DNA of 64,000 nucleotides from Myxococcus fulvus (GTDB lineage Bacteria > Myxococcota > Myxococcia > Myxococcales > Myxococcaceae): the NCBI RefSeq assembly GCF_900111765.1, contig NZ_FOIB01000018.1, positions 1 through 64,000 on the forward strand, read 5' to 3'. The number at the start of each line of letters is the position of its first letter. Within the stretch, counting starts at the first letter, position 1. Below the pieces are notes generated by a model. That model saw only the letters and a list, made by a program, of their open reading frames with translations. It was not told the origin of the DNA and made no database searches. Shown one piece after another: positions 40,740 to 51,494 of this stretch. The translations under genes and the position numbers were made by a program.

Positions 40740-41606
40740 TCAGCGGACGACGAGCCGGATTTTCTCGCTGCAGATGAAGTACTCGTCCCCGTCTTCGATC
40801 TTGCGGCGCTTGATCCGCTGCTTGTTGAACCAGGTCCCGTTGGACGAGCCCAGGTCCTCGATGATCCAGTCATGCCCTTCCTGGGCGATGACGGCGTGCT
40901 CGCGCGAGACCTTGCCGGAGTTGATGACGAAGTCGCAGTGCTTGCCGCGGCCGATGACGTAGCGCTCCTTGACGATGCGCTCCTCGCCGCCGTCCTCGGT
41001 GACCAGGTACAGCGCGGCGCCCTCCTCCTCGGCGAGCTCGTCGGCGGGCTCCTCGTCGGGCTCGGCCTGCTCCTCGTCCTCGAGGGGCGGCTCGTCCTGG
41101 TCGGGCAGCGGCTCCTCCTCCTCGACCATCTCGTCGTTGGGAGGGGGCGGCTCGTTCTTGCCCTTGATGAGGCGCTCCAGCTCCGCGGCGGTCTCCAGCA
41201 CGCGCTCGGCCACCTCACGGCGGACCGGGTCGTTGTCCAGGCCGTTGGAGGAGGAGCGCTCCTCGGGAGGCGGCGGCGCGCCACGTCCCCCGCCACGGGC
41301 GGGAGCGGGAGGCTCCGCCTTGGGAGCCGGCGCGGGCGCCAGCACCGGAGGCGCGGAGGGACGGGCCGCGGGGGCCGCGGCCACGGGGGACGGACGCGAG
41401 GGCGCGGCCACGGCGGCGGGCGCGACGTGCGCCTCCCCCCGGGACTTCGCCTCGATGAACCCGTTGAGGCGCGCGAACATGAAGAGCGCCTGGTTGATCA
41501 GGGCGTCGCGGTCCGAGCCCATCTGCTGGGCCATGTCTTCGTACGTCTCCCACAGGTGGTCGGCGATACCGACCTTGCGGGCGGGGCGTGAGGTCTGATC
41601 GATCAT
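40740..41606 (-). CDS. FHA-domain protein with ribbon-helix-helix-like N terminus
   Basis: A 288-residue cytoplasmic protein. Residues about 10-55 (VGIADHLWETYEDMAQQMG, SDRDALINQALFMFARLNGFI) resemble a ribbon-helix-helix DNA-binding fold. A long Ala/Pro then acidic linker (about 60-200) leads to an FHA domain (about 205-285) with IGRGKHCDF, SREHA and SSNGTWFN. FHA residues for phosphothreonine recognition are intact. It is first in the minus-strand series that includes the prepilin peptidase, secretin and FHA-CpaF, so it may regulate or signal to that system. The RHH reading is by eye and needs structural confirmation. No catalytic motif is present. Confidence 0.8.
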   Translation of the reverse strand: MIDQTSRPARKVGIADHLWETYEDMAQQMGSDRDALINQALFMFARLNGFIEAKSRGEAHVAPAAVAAPSRPSPVAAAPAARPSAPPVLAPAPAPKAEPPAPARGGGRGAPPPPEERSSSNGLDNDPVRREVAERVLETAAELERLIKGKNEPPPPNDEMVEEEEPLPDQDEPPLEDEEQAEPDEEPADELAEEEGAALYLVTEDGGEERIVKERYVIGRGKHCDFVINSGKVSREHAVIAQEGHDWIIEDLGSSNGTWFNKQRIKRRKIEDGDEYFICSEKIRLVVR

Positions 41607-41669
41607 CGGTCTTGACTCGGACGGTACAGGATGACCCGGACTCTAACAGACACCTCTGGCCACGCCCAA

Positions 41670-43835
41670 TTACTCGAACGCGGACAGTCCGAACGCGTTG
41701 ACGGTGTTGTCGACAATCACGCTCAGGTTCAGCTGTAGAATTCCATCCGCGGAGGGGTAGGCGATGTAGGCCAGGGAGGCTCCGCCACTCTGGGCTGCCA
41801 CCACCGGCCCCGGCAGCGTGTAGAACGCCAGGCCCGCTCCCGAGGACGAGGACGTGTCCACGCCGGAGATGTGGTTGCGCACGCCGGAGCCCACCGACAC
41901 CACGAACCGGTCACCCCGACTCAGCGCATTGGTCGCGGTCGCACGAAGCGTGAGGGGCGGCGGCGCGGCCGGGAAGAGCGGCACCGTGATGTCGCCAGAC
42001 ACGCCGCAGGTGGTGGCGGAGTCGGCCACCGTCGTCGTCTGGGTGAAGTCCGCCGGGTGGAAGTAGTAGCTCGTCGGAATCTGGTAGCCCGGGCCCGAGT
42101 CCTCCACGTCGCGGGACAGGAACTCGCCCAGGTCGTTCACCAGCACGAAGGGCTGGTCCCCGCCGGCGCGCACCGTGAAGAGCGGCAGCTCCGCGCAGTC
42201 CTCGGGGATGGGCGTGGTCGTCTCGAGCACCACCTTGCCGGCCTCGCTCGCGGGCCGGATGCTCGTCACCTTGAGGTCCGTCGTGCAGCGGATGTCCTGG
42301 TTCGCGAGGACGATGGAGTCGTCGACCCTCACCTGCCGGGACACCTCGGTGGCCTGGGGGACCACGAAGCTCGTGGGCGTGGTCAGGTCACGCGTCAGGT
42401 CCACCATGCTCGGGAACGCGCCCTGGTAGATGAAGCGGAACAGTCCGTTCACCACCGAGCCCTCCAGCAGCGTGCGCCGGGTGACGCTCGTTCCCGTCGG
42501 ATTCGACGGGTCGCACGGGTACTCCACCGCCTGGCTCACGTTGACGAGCGTGGAGGCGCCACCCACCGTGATGGCCTGCTCCAGCTCGTTGCGCGCCTCG
42601 ACCACCACGTTGGCGCGGCGCTGGTCCAGGTCGAACTGACGCCGGTCGCTCGCGGAGAACGTGGTGATGCTGCCGTTGGACGACGGCATCAGCCCCAGCA
42701 GGGGCACCGTCGCGGAGGCATCCGCGGTGACGGTGCCCTCCGGGCCCACCAGCCGCAGCCGCAGGGTCGCCGTCGGGACGAGCGCCAGCCCCGTGGGCAG
42801 GCCGTCCGGCGGGCGGATGGGCAGCATCTTCGCGCCGCTCAGGTCCGTGGCCGTCAGGCCCGTCAGCGTGTCCACGGCGAGCACGCCCGTGCACTCCGTG
42901 GCGCCACCGCAGGACAGCTCGTCCTTGATGCCGAAGACGAACTGCCCCGCCTCCATCACCTGGGCCTCGTTCTGCGGCGTCTCCGTGTTGTCGGGGATGG
43001 ACACGCGCGGGTGCGTCACCAGGTAGCGCACCGGGAAGTTGTCGAAGCCGGCGGACAAGTCCCGCACCGCCGCGGTGGGCGTGGTGCAATCGACGCTCGT
43101 CTCCGGGTTCGTGTCCTGCACCAGCAGCGTGCGGCCCGTCAGGCCGGTGGCCTGGCGCGTGGCCACGACGAGCTGGTCGTTCGGGAGCACCGCCATCGCC
43201 TGCACCGACTCCCCCGGCTGCAGGCAGAACAGCGTCACCGCCGCCGGAACGGCCTCGCCCGCGCCGAGCGCGTCGGGGCCGGGCACCCACTGACGCTCGA
43301 CGCGCGAGCCGCCCGTGTCGGCCTCGAAGGGCGCGTCGGGGTCCTGGATGCCGTAGTAGAGCACGCCGGGTCCGGGCGCCTGCCCCTCCGGCACGGGCGC
43401 GGGCGAGCGCGCCGCGAACGCGGTGATGAGGCTGCGGCCCTCCAGCCGGAGCACCTGCACCAGCCGGTCCGGGCCCGCGGCCACCACGGAGATCTGCGAG
43501 GCGCCGGCGCTGCGCGCATAGACATACGGGCCCGCGTGGTCCGAGCCGTCGGCCTTGTAGCCCACGTCCCGCGTGAGCGAGTCCGGCCGGTCCAGCACCG
43601 GGATGGCCAGCGTCTGCAGCGGGTTGGGCGCGGGGATGAACTGCTTGGGGTCCGTGGACAGGTCCAGGACCTGGAGCTCGTCGCGGTCCGAGGACGTGAC
43701 GAAGACCAGGTCGCCGACCATGGCCAGGTCATAGGTGCCGGACAGGCCGGCGAAGCCCGTGGTGGCCTGGGTATCCGAGCAGCCGGTGCCCAGCCCGGCG
43801 CACGCGAGGAGGACGGTGAGGGTGCCGCGCTTCAC
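41670..43835 (-). CDS. Exported lipoprotein-like protein, function unknown
   Basis: A 721-residue protein from the GTG at 43835. AGGAG lies eight bases upstream, and that GTG shares GTGA with the stop of the upstream gene, so the pair are translationally coupled. The N terminus (VKRGTLTVLLACAGLGTGC) is a signal sequence ending in a cysteine, though the box before it is not a perfect lipobox. The first half has repeat-like strands (YDLAMVGDLVFVTSSDRDELQVLDL) suggesting a beta-propeller. No enzymatic motif is visible. It is probably anchored to the outer membrane or periplasm. Confidence 0.75.
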   Translation of the reverse strand: MKRGTLTVLLACAGLGTGCSDTQATTGFAGLSGTYDLAMVGDLVFVTSSDRDELQVLDLSTDPKQFIPAPNPLQTLAIPVLDRPDSLTRDVGYKADGSDHAGPYVYARSAGASQISVVAAGPDRLVQVLRLEGRSLITAFAARSPAPVPEGQAPGPGVLYYGIQDPDAPFEADTGGSRVERQWVPGPDALGAGEAVPAAVTLFCLQPGESVQAMAVLPNDQLVVATRQATGLTGRTLLVQDTNPETSVDCTTPTAAVRDLSAGFDNFPVRYLVTHPRVSIPDNTETPQNEAQVMEAGQFVFGIKDELSCGGATECTGVLAVDTLTGLTATDLSGAKMLPIRPPDGLPTGLALVPTATLRLRLVGPEGTVTADASATVPLLGLMPSSNGSITTFSASDRRQFDLDQRRANVVVEARNELEQAITVGGASTLVNVSQAVEYPCDPSNPTGTSVTRRTLLEGSVVNGLFRFIYQGAFPSMVDLTRDLTTPTSFVVPQATEVSRQVRVDDSIVLANQDIRCTTDLKVTSIRPASEAGKVVLETTTPIPEDCAELPLFTVRAGGDQPFVLVNDLGEFLSRDVEDSGPGYQIPTSYYFHPADFTQTTTVADSATTCGVSGDITVPLFPAAPPPLTLRATATNALSRGDRFVVSVGSGVRNHISGVDTSSSSGAGLAFYTLPGPVVAAQSGGASLAYIAYPSADGILQLNLSVIVDNTVNAFGLSAFE

Positions 43836-45301
43836 GGGGAGGACTCCTGACACACGCTGGTGCCCTGACGCGTGTCGCGGAGCTGCTGCACGCCGAGCAG
43901 GGCGACCCGCCGCGCATCCTGCGGCCGGTCGAGGTTGGGGATGTCGATGACGGCGACGCGGCCGTCGCCAAAGGTCGTGGTGAACAGGCGCGCCGAGTTG
44001 CCCCGCACGTCCGCCGTCAACCCGTAGGGCTGGCTGGGCTGGGCCGGGTCCTGGTCTCCCACGAGCACCTGGGCCACCAGCTGTCCCACCTCCTCGTCGT
44101 AGATGGAGACCGCCTCGTCGCCGCTGCCCGTCACCGCCACCAGGTTGCCGCGACCAGCGGCCCGGGGGATGACCTCCAGCTCGCTGGCGCCCTCAGGCAG
44201 CGACTGCGCGGACACCACGCGCAGCGTCGGCAGGTCCGCGCGCGCGTTCTCGATATCGATGATGAGCAGCGTGTCCGGGCCTCGCGCGAGCAGATAGACG
44301 CGCTCGCGGTCCAGGTCCACCTGCGTCGGGTCGTCACTGCGTGGCCGGGACACCACCGCCACGCCGCGCGCCTCGCGGATGGAGTAGATGCTCCGCACGT
44401 CGGTCTCCAGCACGCGGTCCGTCGCGGTGCGGTCCACCAGGCGCAGCACGTACGCCGCCGACAGCGTGCCCAGCTGCTGCGTCGCGGAGCTGCGGCCGGA
44501 CGCGTACAGGTACCGGCTGCCAATGGCCACCGAGTGCGCCGCGCCCGGCAACAGCCCGTTGACGCCCAGTGGCACGAAGCTCGACGTGGTCAGCGTCTCG
44601 CGCGTGGGCGCCGCGGCGGGCAGGTTCACCAGGTACCCCTGGAGATCGGCCTGGGTGTCCGTCGTCGGCGGGCCGACGAGTTCCGTGTGCGTCACCCACA
44701 CCCGGCCGTCCGGGTTGAAGCGGTCCACCGTGACGCCCAGCGGCGCCGGCGCGCCAGGGACGCCATCCTTGTTCGCGCCCGGGACGCCCACCAGCGAGAG
44801 CGCGTTGGCGCGACAGTCCCGGTTGGACGCGGACTGCGCGCACGTCAGGCCCAGCCCGTCGTCCGCCACGTCGATGACCTGGAGGTAGCTGCCCTCGGCG
44901 CGCGTCGGGACGAACAGCCGGGGTGAGCGGCCCGGCGGGGTCCAGAGCGTCATCTCCCCGGCAAAGCTGTCGATGCGCACGTAGCTGCGGTTGGCGTCGA
45001 CCTTCAGGTCGGTCAGCAGCGCGGGGAAGCTTCCGACCTCCGCGGCGTCGGCGAAGTCCTTGCCGAAGGGCCGCAGGCCCAGGGCGTCCAGGTCCAGCGC
45101 CGTCACCGCGCCGGATTCGTAGCACTTGTCGAAGTTGGCTCCCGCCACGTACAGGAATCCGTTCGTGGACGAGGTGACCTCGGGGCGCCAGAAGGCGACA
45201 CCGCTCGGATAGACGAGGCGAGTGGACGGCGGAGGCTTCTGCGTGGTGTCGACACAAGACGACAGCAGCAGCAGCGCGGAGGTGACGAGGTAGGGGCGCA
45301 T
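43832..45301 (-). CDS. Beta-propeller-like lipoprotein
   Basis: A 489-residue protein. The ATG at 45301 gives a clean lipoprotein signal (MRPYLVTSALLLLSSC, lipobox LSSC). The body has repeated short strands such as FLYVAGANFDKCYESGAVTALDL, LFVPTRAEGSYLQVIDV and LYASGRSSATQQLG, resembling YncE or surface-layer propeller repeats. These usually bind ligands or partners and are not enzymatic. The next gene overlaps it by four bases. A probable two-protein surface module is inferred. Function unknown. Confidence 0.78.
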   Translation of the reverse strand: MRPYLVTSALLLLSSCVDTTQKPPPSTRLVYPSGVAFWRPEVTSSTNGFLYVAGANFDKCYESGAVTALDLDALGLRPFGKDFADAAEVGSFPALLTDLKVDANRSYVRIDSFAGEMTLWTPPGRSPRLFVPTRAEGSYLQVIDVADDGLGLTCAQSASNRDCRANALSLVGVPGANKDGVPGAPAPLGVTVDRFNPDGRVWVTHTELVGPPTTDTQADLQGYLVNLPAAAPTRETLTTSSFVPLGVNGLLPGAAHSVAIGSRYLYASGRSSATQQLGTLSAAYVLRLVDRTATDRVLETDVRSIYSIREARGVAVVSRPRSDDPTQVDLDRERVYLLARGPDTLLIIDIENARADLPTLRVVSAQSLPEGASELEVIPRAAGRGNLVAVTGSGDEAVSIYDEEVGQLVAQVLVGDQDPAQPSQPYGLTADVRGNSARLFTTTFGDGRVAVIDIPNLDRPQDARRVALLGVQQLRDTRQGTSVCQESSP

Positions 45302-45445
45302 CAGAGGGGGCGGGAGTGTAGGAAGGGGCCTCCCCCCGGGCAACCGGAAAGGGGCCGCGTCATTCCCGGGCGCACGGCAGCCGACGAACCGGCGCCCCCG
45401 GGGACGTGCTCCATCCCCCGGGGGGCAGGCGGCCTCGTGAGGGCC

Positions 45446-47540
45446 TCAGGCCGCGACTTCGGCCTGGATCTTCGAGAAGTCGGCCACCTGGTTGAACAGG
45501 GCGCCAATCTCCGTGAGCAGCCGGATGCGGTTCTCCCGCAGCTCCTTGTCCTCGGCCATCACCATCACCTTGTCGAAGAAGGTGTCCACGACGGGCTTCA
45601 ACCCGGTGATTTCCTTGAGGGCGCCGGAGAAATCATCCCCCTGGAGCAGGCCCGTCACGGACGTGCGCGCCTGGGAGAAGGCGGCGTGGAGCTGCTTCTC
45701 CGCGTCGTCCACCAGCTTCTGGGCCTGGGTCTGCCCCCCCGCCACGTCGCGGCCCTGCTTCTCCACGATGTTGACCACGCGCTTGAAGGCCGCGGCCAGG
45801 GGCTGGAAGTCGGCCCGGCCGACGATGAGGCTCAGCGCCTCCAGGCGCTTCTGCGCGGCGACCAGGTCATCGAAGCCCGCCGCGAGCACCGCCTCCACCA
45901 CGTCCGTGCGGTGCTGCTCCCCCCACAGCGCCTTGAGGCGGCCGCGGAAGAACTCCAGCACCTGCTCGCGCGGCGCGGGGTCGCCCGCCTTGCGCTTGAC
46001 GTTGGCCAGCCGGGGCGCGAGCAGCCGCAGCGACTCGTCCACCGCCGCCGCCAGGCTGAAGCGGTAGCCCCGCCCCAGCACCAGCCGGATGATGGCGAGG
46101 CACGCGCGGCGCAGGCCGAACGGGTCCGCCGCGCCGCTGGGCACCTTGCCGATGGCGAAGATGCCGCACAGCGAGTCCAGCCGGTCCGCGATGCCGATGA
46201 GCGCGCCCGCGTCCTGCGTGGGCAGCGCGTCCTCGGCGCCTCGCGGCAGGTAGTGCTCGAAGATGGCCAGGGCCACCGCGTCCGGCTCGCCGCTGGCGCG
46301 CGCGTACTCGCGGCCCATGACGCCCTGGAGCTCCGGGAACTCGCCCACCATGCCGGTGACCAGGTCCGCCTTGGCCAGCGTGGCCGCGCGCTCGATGGTG
46401 GCGCTCTCCCCTGCCCGCTTCGTCTGCCCGGCCAGCCACACCGCCAGCGAGCGGAAGCGCTCCACCTTCTCCAGATAGGTGCCCAGCTGCCCCTGCCACA
46501 CCACGCGGCCCAGCTTCTCCACGCGGTCGGCGAGCGGCGTCTTGCGGTCCTCGTCGAAGAAGAAGCGGCCGTCCGCCAGACGCGCGCGCAGCACGCGCTG
46601 GTAGCCGCGCAGGCTCAGCTGCTCGTCGCGCACCGGTGTGTTCGACACCGCGATGAACTTGGGCAACAGCTTCCCCGCCCCGTCCACCAGCGAGAAGTAG
46701 CGCTGGTGGCTCTTCATCTCCTGCACCAGCACCTCCGCCGGCAGGTCCAGGTGGCGCTCCTCGAACGTGCCCACCACGGGGCTGGGCAGCTCCACCAGGT
46801 TGGTCACCTGGTCCACCAGGCCCTCGTCCTCCAGCAGCGCGCCGCCGGCCGCCTTCGCCGCCGCCGTCACCTTCTCCACCAGCTGCGCGCGGCGCTTGCC
46901 GATGTCCGCCACCACGTTCGCCTTCGCCAGCGCGGCCTCATAGTCCGCGGGCGCCTTCAGCTCGATGGCGCCGGGCGACAGGAAGCGGTGGCCGTACGTC
47001 ACGCGGCCGCTCTTCACGTCGCCGAAGATGACGGGCACCACATCGCCGCCCAGGAGCGCCACCATCCACTGCACGGGCCGGGCGAAGGAGGACTCCACGT
47101 CTCCCCAGCGCATGGACTTGCGGAAGTTGATGGAGTGCACCGCCACGTGCAGCGCGTCCGGGACGATGTCCGCCGCCGCGCGGCCCTTCTCCTCCACGCG
47201 CGCGGACACGTACTCGCCCTTGGCCGTCTGCGCGCGGCCGAGCTGGTCCACCGAGAGCTTCAGCCCCTCGGCGAACTTCTCCGCCGCCTTGGTGGGCTTG
47301 CCCTGCGCGTCGAACGCGGCCTTGGCGCTGGGCCCCAGCACCTCCTTCACCACGTCCTTGCCCGCGTCCGCCACGTCGCGCACCCAGACCGCCAGGCGCC
47401 GGGGCGTGCCGTAGACCTTCACCTCACCGTGCTCGAGCCGCGCGTCCGCCAGGCGCTCCGTCACCACCCGGCGCAGGTCCTCCAGCGCGGGAGCGATGAA
47501 CGAGGCGGGAATCTCCTCCGCGCCCACTTCCAGGAGCAGA

Positions 47541-47551
<11 letters not shown>
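45446..47551 (-). CDS. glyS: Glycyl-tRNA synthetase beta subunit
   Basis: A 701-residue protein, about the family's usual size, starting at GTG. The N terminus [19 protein letters not shown] is diagnostic. Its C-terminal anticodon-binding region ([22 protein letters not shown]) closes the protein. With the alpha subunit it forms the (alpha-beta)2 synthetase that charges tRNA-Gly. The start overlaps the alpha subunit's end by 11 bases, so the two are translationally coupled. The final residues are unremarkable. Confidence 0.97.
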
Positions 47552-48533
<982 letters not shown>

Positions 48534-48619
48534 AGCGATCGGTGTCCTTCTCGCAGTGCGTCGAAGGAAAAGAGCCCGCGGACCCTATTGAGGGGGTCCG
48601 AGGGCGTCAAGGACGGCGC

Positions 48620-50920
48620 TCACTCCTTGTACAGAGGGAGGTCCGCCAGTCGAATCTGCAGCTTCGTCACCTCGCCGGGCTTCACCGGCGCGGACAGGCG
48701 CCGGCTCACCCCGTCGGGGCTCGTGGGGTCGACCAGCCGCAGCGTGTAGGTCCCCACCGGCAGCGGGAACTTCAACAGCGGCGTAGTGCCCAGCTGGGTG
48801 GCGCCGTCGAACACCGCCGCCCGGGGCACCGTGTAGAGGGTGATCCACCCGAGCCCGGCCTTCGCCGCGCCCTTGGGCGTGCTGGTGTCCATCACCTCCG
48901 CCAGCGCGTCCGGGTCCTTCGTCACCGTGGTGACGGGCTCGTCCTCCGGCTTCTCCTTGCCGGCGTACACCCGCGGCTTGCGCGGGGCGGGCTTGGAGGC
49001 CTCGGCGGTCCGGGCCGGGTCCTCCTTCGGCGTCTCCTTCCCCTTGCGCACCGTCGCGGTGGACGCGGGACGCACGTCGGGCACGGCCGGGGTCGGCTCC
49101 GGCGGGGTCTCGACCTGGGCCGTGGGCTGGGGCGCCTCGGCCTGGGAGCCCGGACGGGGGTCCGGCGCGGGCGCGGTGCCGGGGAAGCCCGGCGGCGGTC
49201 CCGGCTTCTGCTGGGGCGGCCACGCGGCGTTGAGGGTGGGGTCCGCGGGCGGCTGCGGATCCAGCTCCGCCTTCACCCAGGCCTTCGCGGACTCGAAGGC
49301 GGGGACGAACTGGGCGCGGACCATGGGCTGCGTCGAGGCCCAGCCCACGGCCCCCAGCAGCACGAGCAGGAACAGCCGCCCCATCCAGCGGGACTTCGGC
49401 TTCGCGGCCGGCGTCTGCACCGGCGTGTCCGAGCGCGACACGCCCCGCCCACGGCCCGCCGAGGCGGCGCCCGGGCGCGGAGGACGGGTGCGGAACTGCT
49501 GCGTCGACAGGTCGCTCGGCTCGTCGAGCGAGTCCACGTCCTCCCGCGGCTCCTCGCGCGCGGCGGGACGGGGGCGCGGCGTGCGGGACGTGCTGCCCGC
49601 CTCCAGCAGCGCGCGCGGGGCACGCGGCGTCGTCGAGGCGGCCTCGGAGCCGGTGCGCCGCTGCGGTACGGGCTTGGGACCGCTGCCCGCGCGGGTGGGG
49701 ACCTCCGGGTCCGTGGGCGTGGCCGGACGCCGCTGGGGCGTCGGCTTGGGCGCGCTGCTCCCATCCGTGCGCCGCTGCGGTGTCGGCTTGGGCGCGCTGC
49801 TCCCATCCGCGCGCGCCGTGCGGGCCGCCGTCGGCGTCGTCAGCTGCGCGGTGGCGCCCGTCTCGCCGACGTCCTCCTCCTGCAGCTCGCCGGCCGCCTC
49901 GCTCACGCGGGCGTCCTCGGCGCGGCTGGCCAGCTCCAGGAGCGTGCGCGTCTTCTGGCGCTTCTCCTCGAACAGCTCGCCCATCACCGCGGTGACGCCG
50001 TCCTCGTCGAACAGCTCGGGGCCGAGCGCCGCCTCGATGGCCCGCGCCATCTCACGGCCGCTCGTGAAGCGCTGCGCCGCGTCCCGGGCCAGCGAGCGCA
50101 TCACCACCGCGTCGAGCGCCTCCGGGATGTCCGGGTTGGCGGCGCGAGGCGACGTGACGTCCGCCTCCACGATCTGCAACATCACCGCGGCCTCGTGCGG
50201 ACCGTTGAACAGCCGCTGGCCGGTGAGCATCTCGTGGAGCATCACGCCCACGGAGAACAAGTCGCTGCGGCCGTCCATCGCGTGGCCACGCACCTGCTCC
50301 GGGGACATGTACCCGCTGGTCCCCTTCACCGTGCCCACCTGCGTGCGCCCCAGCCGCCCCCTCGCCTTCGCGATGCCGAAGTCGATCACCTTGACGACAC
50401 CGTCATAGGTGAGCATCACGTTCTTCGGCGACACGTCCCGGTGCACCACCGCCACCGAGCGTCCCGACGGGTCCGTGAAGTGGTGCGCGTAGTGCAGCCC
50501 CAGGCACGTGTCGCGGATCACCCGACCGATGAAACCCAGCGGCAGCCCGTACTGGCGCCGCGAGGCGGCCTTGATGACCTGCTCCAGGTTCTGCCCGGGC
50601 AAAAACTCCATCGCCAGGAACAGCTCACCGCCGTCCTCGCCCAGGTCGAAGACCTGTCCGATGTTCGCGTGCGAGAACGCCGCCGTGATTCGCGCCTCAT
50701 CCAGGAACATCTGGACGAATTGCTCGTCCTTCTTGATGTCCGGGAGGATCTGTTTGACGGCGACGAACTTGCGAAATCCGCCCGGCCCCGAGGTGAAGGC
50801 GAGGAACAGCTCCGCCATTCCTCCCATCGAGAGGCGGGTGAGGATCTCGTATTTTCCAATGCGCCGCCCCCGGTCGGGATCTTCGCTGGCGCCATCCTGC
50901 CTGGCCATGAAGCCGGACAT
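48620..50920 (-). CDS. Transmembrane Ser/Thr protein kinase with PEGA-like C terminus
   Basis: A 766-residue Hanks-type kinase. The kinase domain (about 22-290) has a glycine loop LSMGGMAELFLA, VAVKQI (catalytic Lys), VVHRDVSPKNVML (HRD, Asn), VIDFGIAKA (DFG) and TSGYMSPEQ (activation-segment end). A disordered Pro/Arg/Ser linker (about 340-505) includes tandem copies of DGSSAPKPTPQRR. One membrane helix is at about 512-530. The C-terminal part ends in a PEGA-like beta domain (ITLYTVPRAAVFDG, GTYTLRLVDP). The kinase is cytoplasmic and the tail is predicted periplasmic. It could supply phosphothreonines to the nearby FHA proteins, which is inference. An ATG 12 bases downstream of 50920 is an equally good start. 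Confidence 0.93.
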   Translation of the reverse strand: MSGFMARQDGASEDPDRGRRIGKYEILTRLSMGGMAELFLAFTSGPGGFRKFVAVKQILPDIKKDEQFVQMFLDEARITAAFSHANIGQVFDLGEDGGELFLAMEFLPGQNLEQVIKAASRRQYGLPLGFIGRVIRDTCLGLHYAHHFTDPSGRSVAVVHRDVSPKNVMLTYDGVVKVIDFGIAKARGRLGRTQVGTVKGTSGYMSPEQVRGHAMDGRSDLFSVGVMLHEMLTGQRLFNGPHEAAVMLQIVEADVTSPRAANPDIPEALDAVVMRSLARDAAQRFTSGREMARAIEAALGPELFDEDGVTAVMGELFEEKRQKTRTLLELASRAEDARVSEAAGELQEEDVGETGATAQLTTPTAARTARADGSSAPKPTPQRRTDGSSAPKPTPQRRPATPTDPEVPTRAGSGPKPVPQRRTGSEAASTTPRAPRALLEAGSTSRTPRPRPAAREEPREDVDSLDEPSDLSTQQFRTRPPRPGAASAGRGRGVSRSDTPVQTPAAKPKSRWMGRLFLLVLLGAVGWASTQPMVRAQFVPAFESAKAWVKAELDPQPPADPTLNAAWPPQQKPGPPPGFPGTAPAPDPRPGSQAEAPQPTAQVETPPEPTPAVPDVRPASTATVRKGKETPKEDPARTAEASKPAPRKPRVYAGKEKPEDEPVTTVTKDPDALAEVMDTSTPKGAAKAGLGWITLYTVPRAAVFDGATQLGTTPLLKFPLPVGTYTLRLVDPTSPDGVSRRLSAPVKPGEVTKLQIRLADLPLYKE
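49741..49824. repeat. Two 42-bp tandem repeats in the kinase linker
   Basis: The unit beginning TCGGCTTGGGCGCGCTGCTC at 49741 recurs at 49783, giving a 14-residue repeat in frame (DGSSAPKPTPQRR type). A more diverged third relative lies near 49660-49700. Copy number could vary between strains. Confidence 0.8.
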
Positions 50921-51092
50921 GTTAGCCGCGCGCTGCGTCCACGTCGATGACAGTCGCGCGAAAAGGACCCACCTCCTGGGTGAGCCGAGCCACCAGCCGT
51001 GCCCACTTCCCCACGCCCGGAAGGAGTCCTCTACAGTGCGCTGTTCACATCACGCCGGGGCGAATGCCGAGCCCCTCGCCGAAAGGACGCCC

Positions 51093-51485
51093 ATGTCTCG
51101 CCACGCAGCGCAGCCTCGACTCCTCGTGGGAATGCTGGCCACCCTGGTGCTGCTCGCCTGTGCTCCCGCGCACGCGGACGAACAGGCTGCGGCGCCCAAG
51201 GACACGAAAACCCAGTCCTCCCCGAAGAAGGACGGCGCGAAGCAGGAAACTCCCGCGAAGGAGGACCCGGAGCAGTCCCCGGAGGACGCGGCGCCGAGCA
51301 AGGGTGGCGGCCAGTGCACCGGCAAGGCGACCTTCTGCGGCGTGTACTCGAGCGTCTTCTGCAACAGCCAGCCCGGCTGTTCCTACTCGTACTCCACCAA
51401 CCGGTGCATGGGCCTGGCCATGGAGTGCACGAAGGCCACGAGCGCGGCCTTCTGCGAGAAGATCAAGGGCTGCTCCTGGAAGTGA
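51093..51485 (+). CDS. Small exported eight-cysteine protein
   Basis: A 130-residue protein from the ATG at 51093, with GAAAGGA upstream as ribosome-binding site. The N terminus is a signal peptide (MSRHAAQPRLLVGMLATLVLLACAPAHA). The ALA/AHA region could be cut by signal peptidase I, while LLAC hints at a lipoprotein alternative. A Lys/Glu/Pro-rich linker (about 30-75) leads to a compact domain with eight cysteines, spaced C-x6-C-x7-C-x5-C-x8-C-x6-C-x8-C-x5-C. It looks like two related halves (FCGVYSSVFCNSQPGCSY and ECTKATSAAFCEKIKGCSW). Four disulfides are likely. It is divergent from the kinase gene. Function unknown. Confidence 0.8.
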   Translation: MSRHAAQPRLLVGMLATLVLLACAPAHADEQAAAPKDTKTQSSPKKDGAKQETPAKEDPEQSPEDAAPSKGGGQCTGKATFCGVYSSVFCNSQPGCSYSYSTNRCMGLAMECTKATSAAFCEKIKGCSWK

Positions 51486-51494
51486 GCCGCCCCG

